A DNA stretch of 64,000 nt. It comes from Bog-473 sp963788125 (GTDB lineage Bacteria > Actinomycetota > Acidimicrobiia > Acidimicrobiales > RAAP-2). Shown here piece by piece: positions 1 to 9,885 of this stretch. Within the stretch, counting starts at the first letter, position 1. Every line of letters begins with the position of its first letter. The notes under the pieces are model-generated. The model was given only the letters and a program-made list of their open reading frames with translations. It did no database searches and was not told where the DNA came from. A program made the translations under genes and the position numbers. Location of the stretch: contig CAWBFN010000002.1 of assembly GCA_963788125.1 (NCBI GenBank), forward strand, positions 1,674,001-1,738,000. Direction: 5' to 3'.

Positions 1-1839
1 CTGTCCCGCAACGTGCAGTGCGTGGAGCTCGACCTCTCGGAGTTCTGTGGCGCCACCCCCGTCGAGCTCTTCGGAAACACCGAGTTCCCCTCGGTCGGTG
101 ACCTGCCCTACTTCGTCACCCTCGGCCCCCACGGCTTCTACTGGCTCTCCCTCGAGCGCGAGCCCGACGAAGGGACGCCCCTGCGCCCGTCGTTCGAGGT
201 GGCGGGGGAGTGGGACGAACTCTTCAACGGCCGGTCGCTGCCCGCCTTCGAGTCGTCCCTGCCTGCGTACATCTCCACGCGTCGATGGTTCGTGCAGAAG
301 GCTCGCTCCATCACCAAGGTGACAGTTGTCGACAACGTGCCCCTGCCCCCCAGTCCCGGGCGGCGCACCTCCCCGGTGGCGCAGCTCCTCATCGTCCAGG
401 TCGAGTTGGACCACGGGAGCCCCGAGCGCTACGTGCTACCCCTCTCCTTCGCCTCGGGCGTCAAGGCCGAGGAGCTCAAGAAATGGCATGCCGACTCGGT
501 GGTGGCCGATCTGAGGGCCGATGATGTCGACGGGGTCCTGTTCGACGCCGTGTTCGAGCCGGCCTTCACCAACGTGATGGTCGAGCTGCTGGCGCGACGT
601 CGTTCCCTCGGAGCGGGCGGCGGCAAGCTCCTCGGTCTCCCCTCTCCGTCCCTTCGGCAGTTCGACGGGTTCCTGGCCGAGGGTCACACGCCGGTCCCTC
701 TCTCCGCCGAGCAGTCCAACAGCTCGGTGATGCTGGGTGACCGGGCCATCATGAAGTTCATCCGGCGATTCGAGGAGGGCGTGAACCCCGGGGTCGAGGT
801 CGGCCGCTTCCTGAGCGAGCGGGCGAACTTCCCGCACGCCCCCCGCTGCGGGGGGAGCGTGGAGTACCGGGGCGATGGGGTGCGCACGGCCCCTGCCACG
901 GTCGCCGTCCTGGAGGAGTTCATCTCCAACGAGGACGATGGGTGGAGTTACGTGGTCGATGCCCTGACGCACGGTCTGGAGGAAGCCCTCGCGCATCGCC
1001 AGGACGCCGAGCTCCGCCTCGCTCCGCCCCGCAACCTCTTCGCGCTCGACCGGAACGAGCTCGAGCCGGGCCATCTCCTGGTCGGGGCGCACCTCGAATG
1101 GGCATCGCTGCTCGGGCGCCGGACGGCGGAGCTCCACCGCGCCCTCACGTCGGATCGCCGCGACCCCGACTTCGCCCCGGAACCGTTCACGGCGCAGGAC
1201 CGCCAGGCGCTCTACCACGGGGCGCGCAGCATGACCCGCAAGGTCTTCCACGACGTCCGGTCGATGCCGGTGGGATCGCGCCCGGTGGAGCAGGTGCTGC
1301 AGCGGGAGAACGAGATCATCGACCGCATGCGCAGGCTGACCCTGATGCCCATCTCGGCCGAGCGGATCCGTTGCCACGGTGACTACCACCTGGGACAGGT
1401 GCTCTGGACGGGCAAGGACTTCGTCATCATCGACTTCGAGGGTGAGCCCAGCCGATCGCTCAGCCGGCGGCGCCTGAAGCGCCCCGCCGTGGTGGACCTG
1501 GCCGGCATGGTGCGTTCCCTGCACTACGCCGGACGGACGGCGGCCCTTCGGCTGACGCGCGATCTCGGCACATCGATGGTCTCGGTCGACAGGGCATCCA
1601 TCGACACCTGGCTGACCTTCTGGCACCGGTGGGTATCGGGGACGTTTCTCGACTCGTACCTGCAGGTGTCGGAGCACGCGGCCTACCTGCCCGACGACCT
1701 GGGGGAGCTGATCGAGCTGTTCGACTTCTTCCTCCTCGAGAAGGCCGTCTACGAGCTCGGCTACGAGGCCAACAGCCGACCGGACTGGGTCGACATCCCG
1801 GCGCGCGGCATCCTGGACATACTGGACTCCGGTTCGTGA
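1..1839 (+). CDS. Trehalose synthase-maltokinase fusion (TreS-Pep2), 3' part
   Basis: The gene is cut by the window edge; the frame is open from base 1. The first ~50 residues match the C-terminal beta domain of trehalose synthase (VELDLSEFCGATPVELFG, then a PYFVTLGPHGFYW motif). The rest is a maltokinase of the aminoglycoside-phosphotransferase fold, with HGDYHLGQ (nt ~1375-1398) as the catalytic loop and IIDFEGEP (~1429-1449) as the metal-binding DFE motif. TreS interconverts trehalose and maltose, and maltokinase uses ATP to make maltose-1-phosphate, the donor for GlgE. Fusion of the two is known in actinobacteria. It is the first visible gene of a tightly overlapping operon; the stop overlaps the malQ GTG start (GTGA). 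The TreS catalytic domain, and any glgE, would lie upstream of the window. Confidence 0.9.
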   Translation: MSRNVQCVELDLSEFCGATPVELFGNTEFPSVGDLPYFVTLGPHGFYWLSLEREPDEGTPLRPSFEVAGEWDELFNGRSLPAFESSLPAYISTRRWFVQKARSITKVTVVDNVPLPPSPGRRTSPVAQLLIVQVELDHGSPERYVLPLSFASGVKAEELKKWHADSVVADLRADDVDGVLFDAVFEPAFTNVMVELLARRRSLGAGGGKLLGLPSPSLRQFDGFLAEGHTPVPLSAEQSNSSVMLGDRAIMKFIRRFEEGVNPGVEVGRFLSERANFPHAPRCGGSVEYRGDGVRTAPATVAVLEEFISNEDDGWSYVVDALTHGLEEALAHRQDAELRLAPPRNLFALDRNELEPGHLLVGAHLEWASLLGRRTAELHRALTSDRRDPDFAPEPFTAQDRQALYHGARSMTRKVFHDVRSMPVGSRPVEQVLQRENEIIDRMRRLTLMPISAERIRCHGDYHLGQVLWTGKDFVIIDFEGEPSRSLSRRRLKRPAVVDLAGMVRSLHYAGRTAALRLTRDLGTSMVSVDRASIDTWLTFWHRWVSGTFLDSYLQVSEHAAYLPDDLGELIELFDFFLLEKAVYELGYEANSRPDWVDIPARGILDILDSGS

Positions 1840-3974
1840 GGTCAGGTGGAGGCTCGGCGACAGCGGTCGCCGAGTTGGCCGCGCTGCACGGGGTGCTGCC
1901 GGCCTACCAGGGCACAGACGGCCGGGAGCACCGCGCCGACGACGAGGTCGTCCTGGCCGTCTTGGGGGCCATGGGGGTCCCGGTCGGCTCGGCTGCCGAG
2001 GTGGCCGCGGCGCTCGTCGCCGGCCGCCGGGCCCACGCGCTCCGCACGCTCGAGCCCGTTCTCGTGAGCCGAACGGGGAGGCTCGCCTCGGCGACGGTGA
2101 GCTTGCCCAGCCGCGTCCACCCGCGCGACGTGTGGTGCAGTATCGAGCTGGAGAGCGGCGGGATCGTCCACCAGAGATTGACGGCGACCCTCACCGGCAT
2201 GACGGCCGGATCCGAGGTCGGGGGGGAACGTTACAACCGGTACCGGGTACGGCTGGAGCGCCACGATGCCGAGCCGCTGCAGCCCGGCTACCACCGCCTG
2301 GTCGTGGAGTGGTCGGGGAGTCGCGTCGACGCCCTCTACGTGGTGGCTCCGGCCTGCCCCTCCGCCCCACGGGGGTGGGGTGTCTTCCTCCCCCTCCACG
2401 CCCTGCGGACGGACGAGGACTGGGGAGTCGGCAGCTACACGGACTTGGCGGCCCTGGGGAAGTGGGTGGGTGAGATCGGCGGCTCCATGCTCGGATCCTT
2501 GCCGCTCTACCCGTCATTCCTCGATCCACCGGCCGACCCGAGTCCCTACCTCCCGGTCAGCCGGCTGGCCTACAACGAGCTCTATGTCGACGTCACCTCG
2601 CTGCCCGAGCTCGAAGCGGCGCCTGAGGCGCGCCGGTTGCTGGGGGCGGACGAGTTCCGGCGTCGGCTTGTCGCGGCGCACGAATCGACCCTCGTGGACT
2701 ACGAGGAGGTGTCCCGTTTGCGCCGCCAAGTGCTGGCGCCGATGGCGGACGCGCTGGTCGCCGGGAGCTCGACGCGGCGAGCGTCCTTCTGCGCCTTCGT
2801 GGACGAACATCCCGAGCTCGTGGCCTACGCCCGCTTTCGCGCCGCCGCCGAACGGCCCGGGCGACCATCGGCAGGAGGCGCACCCGAAGATGACGACGTT
2901 GGCCACGATGAGTCAGCCCTGGCCTACCACCTGTACGCCCAATGGGCCGCCGCCCAGCAACTGGCGTCAGCCGCCGACTCGACCCCGATCTACGCCGACC
3001 TCCCGATCGGCGTCCATCCCCAAGGGTTCGATCCTCGCTGGTCGCCGCAGTCCTTCGTTCCCGGCGCGCACGGCGGCGCGCCACCGGACCTCTTTTTTGC
3101 CGAGGGGCAGGACTGGGCCTTTCCGCCTTTTCACCCCGAGAGGATGAGGGAAGATGGGTATAGCTACTTCATCTCCATGATCCAGCGCGCCTTCCGTCAC
3201 GCCGCCTACGTGCGGATCGACCACGTCATGGGTCTCGAGCGCCTGTACTGGGTTCCGGACGGATTCGACGCCCGGCACGGCGCGTACGTGTCGTACCGGG
3301 CCGATGAACTGCACGCCCTGGTCGCGCTCGAGGCGCACCGCTCGGGGGTCGTCGTCGTGGGCGAGGACCTGGGCACGGTGCCCGACTCGGTGCGGAACCG
3401 GATGGCCGAGGATCGGATGCTGCGCTCGTGGGTGCTCCAGTTCGAATCGACCCCCGAGCAGCCGCTGCCCAGCCCACCCGTCGGCGTGCTGGCGTCGTGG
3501 GGAACGCACGACCTGCCACGGTTCTCCGCCTACTTCTGGGGCGACGATATCGACGAGAGGGAGGACTCGGCCGGTCTGTCGCCGGCCGAGACGGCCCGCG
3601 AGCGCGCCGAGCGGGAGCGCTGGCGCCAGGCCCTGCTGCGATCGGTCGGCGAGGGCACCGGTGCCGGTCCCGGCACCGGCATCGGCCCCGGTGAGGAGGC
3701 CGACAGCCCGGCGATGGCGCTCCGGGCGTGCCTGATCCACCTGGCCCGCAGCCCGGCCGATCTCGTCCTGGTCGACCTGGACGACCTGTGGGGTGAGCGC
3801 CAGCCCCAGAACCGGCCGGGAACGGGGACCGAGGCGGCCAACTGGCGCCGCCGGGCCGCCCGCACCCTGAGCCAGGTGCTGCACGACACCAAGACCGCCG
3901 CCTTCCTGCGCGAGCTTCACCGGCTCCGTCAGGCCACCGGCGGCTCCCTCGCCCCGGCCGGGGGTGTGGCATGA
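1836..3974 (+). CDS. malQ: 4-alpha-glucanotransferase (amylomaltase)
   Basis: This is a 712-residue GH77 enzyme that transfers alpha-1,4-glucan segments between maltooligosaccharides in the cytoplasm. Visible family motifs are DWGVGSYTDL in the N-terminal part, RIDHVMGLERLYWVP (~residue 460, nucleophile Asp), GEDLGTVP (~509, acid/base Glu) and SWGTHDLPRF (~556, transition-state Asp). The GTG at 1836 is chosen because it overlaps the preceding stop as GTGA and the protein-like sequence begins there. The frame stays open upstream, but only as a shadow of the maltokinase gene. A Gly/Pro-rich stretch near residue 610 (GTGAGPGTGIGPG) looks like a lineage-specific insertion. The stop overlaps the glgB ATG by four bases. 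Confidence 0.92.
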   Translation: MRSGGGSATAVAELAALHGVLPAYQGTDGREHRADDEVVLAVLGAMGVPVGSAAEVAAALVAGRRAHALRTLEPVLVSRTGRLASATVSLPSRVHPRDVWCSIELESGGIVHQRLTATLTGMTAGSEVGGERYNRYRVRLERHDAEPLQPGYHRLVVEWSGSRVDALYVVAPACPSAPRGWGVFLPLHALRTDEDWGVGSYTDLAALGKWVGEIGGSMLGSLPLYPSFLDPPADPSPYLPVSRLAYNELYVDVTSLPELEAAPEARRLLGADEFRRRLVAAHESTLVDYEEVSRLRRQVLAPMADALVAGSSTRRASFCAFVDEHPELVAYARFRAAAERPGRPSAGGAPEDDDVGHDESALAYHLYAQWAAAQQLASAADSTPIYADLPIGVHPQGFDPRWSPQSFVPGAHGGAPPDLFFAEGQDWAFPPFHPERMREDGYSYFISMIQRAFRHAAYVRIDHVMGLERLYWVPDGFDARHGAYVSYRADELHALVALEAHRSGVVVVGEDLGTVPDSVRNRMAEDRMLRSWVLQFESTPEQPLPSPPVGVLASWGTHDLPRFSAYFWGDDIDEREDSAGLSPAETARERAERERWRQALLRSVGEGTGAGPGTGIGPGEEADSPAMALRACLIHLARSPADLVLVDLDDLWGERQPQNRPGTGTEAANWRRRAARTLSQVLHDTKTAAFLRELHRLRQATGGSLAPAGGVA

Positions 3975-5893
3975 CCACGACGCGACGACGTTCGGCCACC
4001 CCGAAGAGTGCGCCGCCGTACAGCCCTCTCTCCGACGACGACGTCTACCTGTTCAACGAGGGCACCCACCGCCAGATGGGCGACAAGCTCGGCGCCCACG
4101 TACGACCCGGCGGCGGCGTGGCGTTCGGCGTGTGGGCGCCGAATGCGGTCCGGGTGGCCGTCGTCGGCGACTTCAACCATTGGAGTCGTGACAGCGACCC
4201 CCTCGCGCCGCGGGGAAGCTCCGGTGTCTGGGAAGGGGTGGTCGATCGGGCCGAGGCCGGCAACGTCTACAAGTTCGCCATCACCACCAGGGCGGGAGAG
4301 GTCCTCGAGAAGGCCGATCCGTTCGCCCGTTGCACCGAATGCCCGCCGCGAACCGGATCGGTGGTGTGGGATCTCGCCTACGAGTGGGGCGACGGCGACT
4401 GGATGCGCTCCCGCGGCGACCGGGTGCGGCTGAATGCCCCGCTCTCGGTCTACGAGGTCCACCTGGGCAGTTGGCGGCGCGATCCCGCCGAACCATGGCG
4501 GTTCCTCGGGTACGCCGAGGTGGCCCAGCCGCTGATCGACCACGTGCTGCGGGCCGGGTTCTCCCATGTGGAGTTCCTCCCGCTGATGGAGCATCCCTTC
4601 TACGGGTCATGGGGTTACCAGGCCACCGGGTTCTTCGCGCCCACCCGCCGCTACGGGGACCCCCAGGGGCTCATGTTCCTGATCGACCAGCTCCACCGGG
4701 CCGGGATCGGGGTCATCCTCGACTGGGTGCCGTCGCACTTTCCCGAGGATGCCTACGGGCTGGCCCGGTTCGACGGCACGTCCCTCTACGAGCACGCCGA
4801 CCCCCGCCTCGGCTTCCACCCGGACTGGAAGAGCCTGATCTTCAACTTCGGGCGTCACGAGGTGCGGAGCTTTCTGGCATCGTCGGCCGAGCACTGGCTG
4901 TCGGCCTACCACGTCGACGGGCTGCGGGTCGACGCGGTGGCCTCCATGCTCTACCTCGACTACTCCCGCAAACCCGGAGAGTGGATACCCAACGTGTACG
5001 GCGGGCGCGAGAACCTCGAGGCCCTCGACTTCCTCCGCCAGCTGAACACCGGCATTTACGCCGACCATCCCGACGTCCAGGTCATCGCCGAGGAGTCCAC
5101 CGACTTCCCCGGCGTCTCACGGCCGGTCGATGCCGGGGGCGTCGGGTTCGGGCTCAAGTGGGACATGGGCTGGATGCACGACACGCTGCTGTACCTCGCA
5201 CGCGATCCGGTGTACCGGCGCCACCACCACGGAGAGCTCACCTTCCGGAGCATGTACGCCTTCAGCGAGAACTTCATGCTCCCCCTCTCGCACGACGAGG
5301 TGGTGCACGGCAAGGGGTCGCTGCTCACCAAGATGCCCGGGGACGACTGGCAGCGGTTCGCCAACCTCCGCCTGCTGTACGGCTATCAGTTCGGGCAGCC
5401 GGGGAAGAAGCTGCTCTTCATGGGGGACGAGCTGGCGCAGCGGCGCGAGTGGGACCACGACACGAGCCTCGACTGGCATCTCCTCGACAGCGCGGCACAC
5501 GACGGGATCCTGCGCTGGGTGTCCGATCTCAACCGTCTCTACCGGGAACGGCGTGCGTTGCACGCCCTCGACTGCGAGCCGGGCGGCTTCGCCTGGACGC
5601 AGGCCGACGAGTCCGAGACCAGCCTGCTCAGCTTCCTCCGACTGTCGCCGGGGGATCCACCCGTCCTGGTCGTGTACAACTTCACCCCGGTGCCACGGAC
5701 CGGGGTGGTGACCGGCGTCCCGCAGGGGGGAGCCTGGCACGAGCTGCTCAACAGCGATGCCGGGATCTACGGGGGGAGCGGCATGGGAAACCTCGGGGTC
5801 GTCGAGGCCTACCCGAGCCCGGCTCACGGCAGGCCGTGGTCCCTCACCCTGACCGTTCCTCCCCTGGGGTGCGTCTTTCTCGCTCCCGGATGA
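3971..5893 (+). CDS. glgB: 1,4-alpha-glucan branching enzyme
   Basis: This 640-residue GH13 branching enzyme introduces alpha-1,6 branches into glycogen-type glucan. An N-terminal CBM48 module is visible (FGVWAPNAVRVAVVGDFNHW). The catalytic barrel follows, with DWVPSHFPED (region I), DGLRVDAVASMLY (~residue 318, nucleophile Asp), VIAEEST (~375, acid/base Glu) and LSHDEVVHGKGSL (~438). At 640 residues it is shorter than the ~730-residue enzymes that carry an extra N-terminal module. The start is the ATG in the ATGA overlap with malQ, and its own stop overlaps the treZ ATG. In actinobacteria with TreS-maltokinase this enzyme branches GlgE-made glucan. Confidence 0.93.
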   Translation: MTTTRRRSATPKSAPPYSPLSDDDVYLFNEGTHRQMGDKLGAHVRPGGGVAFGVWAPNAVRVAVVGDFNHWSRDSDPLAPRGSSGVWEGVVDRAEAGNVYKFAITTRAGEVLEKADPFARCTECPPRTGSVVWDLAYEWGDGDWMRSRGDRVRLNAPLSVYEVHLGSWRRDPAEPWRFLGYAEVAQPLIDHVLRAGFSHVEFLPLMEHPFYGSWGYQATGFFAPTRRYGDPQGLMFLIDQLHRAGIGVILDWVPSHFPEDAYGLARFDGTSLYEHADPRLGFHPDWKSLIFNFGRHEVRSFLASSAEHWLSAYHVDGLRVDAVASMLYLDYSRKPGEWIPNVYGGRENLEALDFLRQLNTGIYADHPDVQVIAEESTDFPGVSRPVDAGGVGFGLKWDMGWMHDTLLYLARDPVYRRHHHGELTFRSMYAFSENFMLPLSHDEVVHGKGSLLTKMPGDDWQRFANLRLLYGYQFGQPGKKLLFMGDELAQRREWDHDTSLDWHLLDSAAHDGILRWVSDLNRLYRERRALHALDCEPGGFAWTQADESETSLLSFLRLSPGDPPVLVVYNFTPVPRTGVVTGVPQGGAWHELLNSDAGIYGGSGMGNLGVVEAYPSPAHGRPWSLTLTVPPLGCVFLAPG

Positions 5894-7764
5894 CGGCGGC
5901 GTTCCAGGTCGGAGCGGTGCCGGTCGACGCAGAGTCGACGCGCTTCACCGTGTGGGCCCCCCGGGCCCAGCGGGTGGCCGTCTCCCTGGCCGGGACGGAT
6001 CGGACCGTGGAGCTCAGCCCGCTCGGAGCCGGCTATCACGGTGCTCGGGTGAACGGCTGCGGGGCGGGAACCCGTTACGGCTACCTGCTCGACGGCGAGG
6101 GGCCGCGTGCCGATCCGGCATCGCGCTCCCAGCCCGACGGTGTGCACGGACCCTCCGAGGTGGTCGACCTCGGAGCCCATCGGTGGGGTGATGGAGCGCA
6201 CCGGGCCCGACCGCTCTGGCAGCAGGTGATCTGCGAGGTGCACATCGGATCGCTGACCGAGGCGGGCACCTTCGACGCGGCGGTGGTCGTGCTCGACGAG
6301 CTGGCGGCGGTGGGGGTGAGCGCCGTCGAGCTGATGCCCGTCGCCCAGTTCCCCGGGCGGCGCAACTGGGGCTACGACGGGGTGTTCCCCTTCGCCGTGC
6401 AGAACTCGTACGGCGGGCCGGCCGGGCTGCAGCGATTCGTCGATGCGTGCCACGGCCGCGGCCTCGACGTGATCCTCGACGTCGTCTACAACCACCTCGG
6501 ACCCGAGGGCAACGTATTCGACTCCTACGGGCCCTACTTCACCGATCGCTACCGCACGCCCTGGGGGCCGGCCGTCAACTTCGACCGCGCCCTCTCCGAT
6601 GACGTCCGCGCCTACTTCGTGCAGAACGCCTGCCAATGGCTCTCCGACTACCACGTCGACGGCCTCCGGCTCGATGCGGTGCACGAGATCGTCGACCGCA
6701 CGGCCCGACCGTTTCTGGCCGAGCTGTCCGACGCCGTCGAGGAGCTGGAAGAGCGGGGCGGTCGCCGCGGCTTCCTCATCGCCGAGAGCGCGGACAACGA
6801 TCCACGGGTGGTCACGGCCGACGGCCTCCGGCGGCCTCGGGATGGACGCGCCAGTGGAACGACGACTTCCACCACGCGCTGCACGCCGCCATCACCGGCG
6901 ATCGCACGGGGTACTACCGGCGACTTCGGCACGGTGGACGACATCGCCCGGGCCATGGACGAGGGCTTCGTCTACCAGGGAGAACACTCGGATTTCCGGG
7001 GTCGCAACCACGGCGCCCCCTCCATCGACATCGCTCCCGACCGCTTCGTGGTCTTCGCCCAGAACCACGACCAGATCGGCAACCGCCCCAGAGGTGACAG
7101 GCTGGTGAGCTTGGTCGCTCCCGAACAGGCACAGCTGGCCACGGCCCTCCTCCTGCTGGCCCCCGGCGTTCCGTTGCTCTTCATGGGCGAGGAGTACGGC
7201 GAGCCCGCACCGTTCCCCTACTTCGTCGACCATGGCGACCAGGAGCTCACCGAGGCGGTGCGCACCGGGCGGGCCCGCGAGTTCGCCGAGCTCGGATCGC
7301 CGGAGGAGATGCTGGACCCGGCCGACGAGGCCACGTTCGTGGCCGCACGTCCCGATCGCGCCCGCCGGCACCGGGGAGTGCACCGCCACCGCCTCGCCCT
7401 GTGCCACGCCCTCATCGCTCTGCGGCGCACCAATCCGGCCCTCGGACGCTCCTCGCGCGCCTCGGCGCGTGCGTCCGTCCACTCCGGCGTGCTGACCCTG
7501 GTCCGCACCGGTGCGCTCGACGCCGTGGTCGCGCTCTTCAACGTCTCCCCCGACACGGTCGACGCCGTTCTCCCCTCAGTGCCGAAACTCGGGACGGCGC
7601 CCGGGGGGGAGCTCCGGTGGACCAAGGTGATCGACGCCCGGGCCCCGGAGTTCGGGGGCGTCGGGGAGCCCCTGCCGCAGCGGCCCACACCGGGTGACGT
7701 GGCTCGCCTCGGGCCGTGGGAGTTCTGCGCCTACCACCTGCCCGGCCGAGCGGGGGAGCGGTGA
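5890..7764 (+). CDS. treZ: Malto-oligosyltrehalose trehalohydrolase, internally frame-garbled
   Basis: GH13 enzyme that releases trehalose from maltooligosyl-trehalose made by TreY. Motifs: an N-terminal CBM48-like domain (FTVWAPRAQRVAV), DVVYNHLGPEGN, DGLRLDAVHEI (nucleophile), FLIAESADNDPR (acid/base Glu) and FAQNHDQIGN. The ATG at 5890 overlaps the glgB stop. Between nt ~6829 and 6918 the frame-1 translation is nonsense. The expected TreZ sequence runs instead as GGLGMDA in frame 2 and then QWNDDFHHALHAAITGD in frame 3, before frame 1 resumes at GDFGTVDDIARAMD. Three single-base insertions (near 6830, 6851 and 6918) explain this. They keep the overall frame but replace about 30 conserved residues. 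This is probably a sequence error; if real, the enzyme would likely be inactive. Confidence 0.87.
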   Translation: MTAAFQVGAVPVDAESTRFTVWAPRAQRVAVSLAGTDRTVELSPLGAGYHGARVNGCGAGTRYGYLLDGEGPRADPASRSQPDGVHGPSEVVDLGAHRWGDGAHRARPLWQQVICEVHIGSLTEAGTFDAAVVVLDELAAVGVSAVELMPVAQFPGRRNWGYDGVFPFAVQNSYGGPAGLQRFVDACHGRGLDVILDVVYNHLGPEGNVFDSYGPYFTDRYRTPWGPAVNFDRALSDDVRAYFVQNACQWLSDYHVDGLRLDAVHEIVDRTARPFLAELSDAVEELEERGGRRGFLIAESADNDPRVVTADGLRRPRDGRASGTTTSTTRCTPPSPAIARGTTGDFGTVDDIARAMDEGFVYQGEHSDFRGRNHGAPSIDIAPDRFVVFAQNHDQIGNRPRGDRLVSLVAPEQAQLATALLLLAPGVPLLFMGEEYGEPAPFPYFVDHGDQELTEAVRTGRAREFAELGSPEEMLDPADEATFVAARPDRARRHRGVHRHRLALCHALIALRRTNPALGRSSRASARASVHSGVLTLVRTGALDAVVALFNVSPDTVDAVLPSVPKLGTAPGGELRWTKVIDARAPEFGGVGEPLPQRPTPGDVARLGPWEFCAYHLPGRAGER

Positions 7765-9885
7765 GGGTCTGGCCCGGACGCCCCCACCCGCTCGGGCGCC
7801 ACCTGGGACGGCGAGGGGGTCAACTTCGCGCTCTTCTCGGAGAACGCAGACGACGTGCAGCTGTGCCTCTTCGAGGATGAGTCCTCGGGGGAGCCGACGG
7901 CCACCGTCACCATGCCCGAGAGGACGGACAACGTCTGGCACGTCTACCTGCCCGACGTCCGGCCCGGTGCCCTCTACGGCTACCGCGTCCACGGACCCTA
8001 CGAGCCCCAGCGCGGGCACCGGTTCAACGCCAACAAGCTGCTGATCGATCCCTACGCCAAGGCGGTGAGCGGGCCGATCCGTTGGAGCGACGACCTCTTC
8101 GGCTACACCATCGGCGACCCCGAGGAGGATCTCTCCTTCGATCGTCGGGACTCGGCGGGCGCCATGCCCAAGTGCCTCGTGGTGGACCCGGCGTTCACCT
8201 GGGACGACGACCGGTCGCCCACCACACCGTGGAACCAGACGGTGATTTACGAGACGCACGTCCGGGGCATGACGATGCGCCATCCGGGCGTCCCCGAGCA
8301 CCTGCGTGGCACCTACCTCGGTCTGGCCTCGGACCCGGTCATCGACCACCTCCTGACCCTCGGGGTCACCGCGGTGGAGCTCATGCCTGTCCATCACTTC
8401 GTCGCCGACCGCCATCTCGTCGAACGGGGGCTCACCAACTACTGGGGGTACAACTCCATCGGGTTCTTCGCGCCGCATGTCGGGTACGCCACCGGCGGCC
8501 TCGGCCAACAGGTGAGCGAGTTCAAGTCCATGGTCCGCACCCTGCACCGGGCCGGGCTGGAGGTCATCCTCGACGTGGTCTACAACCACACCGGTGAGGG
8601 CAACCAGATGGGGCCGACCCTCTCGCTGCGCGGCGTCGACAACTCGGTCTACTACCGGCTGATGCCGGGCCAGCCCCGGTACCACCTCGACTACACCGGA
8701 ACCGGCAACAGCCTGAACATCCTGCACCCGCGGGCCATGGGGTTGGTGACCGACAGCCTCCGCTACTGGGTGACCGACATGCACGTCGACGGCTTCCGCT
8801 TCGACCTGGCGCCCGTCCTGGTGCGGGGCTACGAGGCGGGCCAGCCCAGTGCGTTCTTCGAGATCATCCAGCAGGACCCCGTGCTCTCGAAGGTCAAGCT
8901 GATCGCCGAGCCCTGGGACGCCAGCCCCGACGGCTACCAGCTGGGCCGGTTCCCCACCGGTTGGTCGGAGTGGAACGGGGCGTTTCGTGACTGCGTGCGC
9001 CGTTTCTGGCGGGGCGACCCGGGCCAGGTACCCGAGCTCGCCTCCCGCCTGACCGGCTCGAGCGACATCTACGCCCCCAGCGGCCGCCGCACCTACGCCA
9101 GCATCAACTTCGTCACCTGCCACGACGGCTTCACGCTGACCGACCTGGTCAGCTACGACCACAAGCACAACGAGGCCAACGGCGAGGACAACCGTGACGG
9201 GGCCCCCGACGACATCAGCCGCAACTGGGGCGCCGAGGGGCCGACCGACTCCGCCCGGATACAGCGGGCGCGGGACCGCATGAAGAGGAACTTCCTGACG
9301 ACCTTGCTGTTCGCCCAGGGTGTGCCGATGCTGCTCGGCGGCGATGAGATCGGGCGGACGCAGAGGGGGAACAACAACGCCTACAGCCAGGACAACGAGA
9401 TCAGTTGGTTCGACTGGGACGTCGGGGAGTCGGGCTACGACATGTACAACTTCGTGCGCGACCTGATCGCCGTCCTGCGCAACAATCCCATCCTGCGTCG
9501 GCGGGGGTTCTTCACCGGGAAAGCGGTACCGGGCACCCACACCAAGGACGTGACGTGGATCCGGTCCAACGGCCAGGAGATGACCGAGGAGGCGTGGAGC
9601 GAACCGAACAACCAGAGCATCGGGATGCTGCTGTTCGGCCGTGCGGCCGACGAGGTCGACAGCCGGGGCCGCTCGGCCCCGGCCGACACACTGCTCCTGC
9701 TGCTCAACGCCAGCCCCAGGTCACACTCCTACACCTTGCCCCGCATGGAGAGCCCCGGAGTCTGGGAGGAGCTGCTCAACACGGCCCGACCCGGGCCGTG
9801 GGCCCGCCAGATGCGCAACGAGGCGGTGAACCTCACCGCGCACTCGAGTCTCCTGTTGCGCCACACCGAGCGGCCCCAGGGGTGA
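7761..9885 (+). CDS. glgX: Glycogen debranching enzyme GlgX/TreX, frameshifted near its start
   Basis: GH13 isoamylase-type debranching enzyme that hydrolyses alpha-1,6 links. Core motifs are in order: ILDVVYNHTGEGN, DGFRFDLAPVL (nucleophile), LIAEPWDASPDGYQ (Glu) and VTCHDGFTLTDLVSY. The usual N-terminus (VWPGRPHPLG) begins at the GTG at 7761, which overlaps the treZ stop. After one extra base near 7797 the remainder (ATWDGEGVNFALFSEN) continues in frame 1. As the sequence stands, the uninterrupted frame starts only at GTG 7855 and lacks ~31 conserved residues. Removing one base gives a 707-residue protein of normal family length. Its stop overlaps the treY GTG start. Confidence 0.88.

Noticed and set aside
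7576..9540. A 654-codon open frame on the minus strand opposite glgX
   Set aside because: It is the antisense shadow of a high-GC gene; the product has no recognisable domain and the plus-strand GH13 motifs are continuous.
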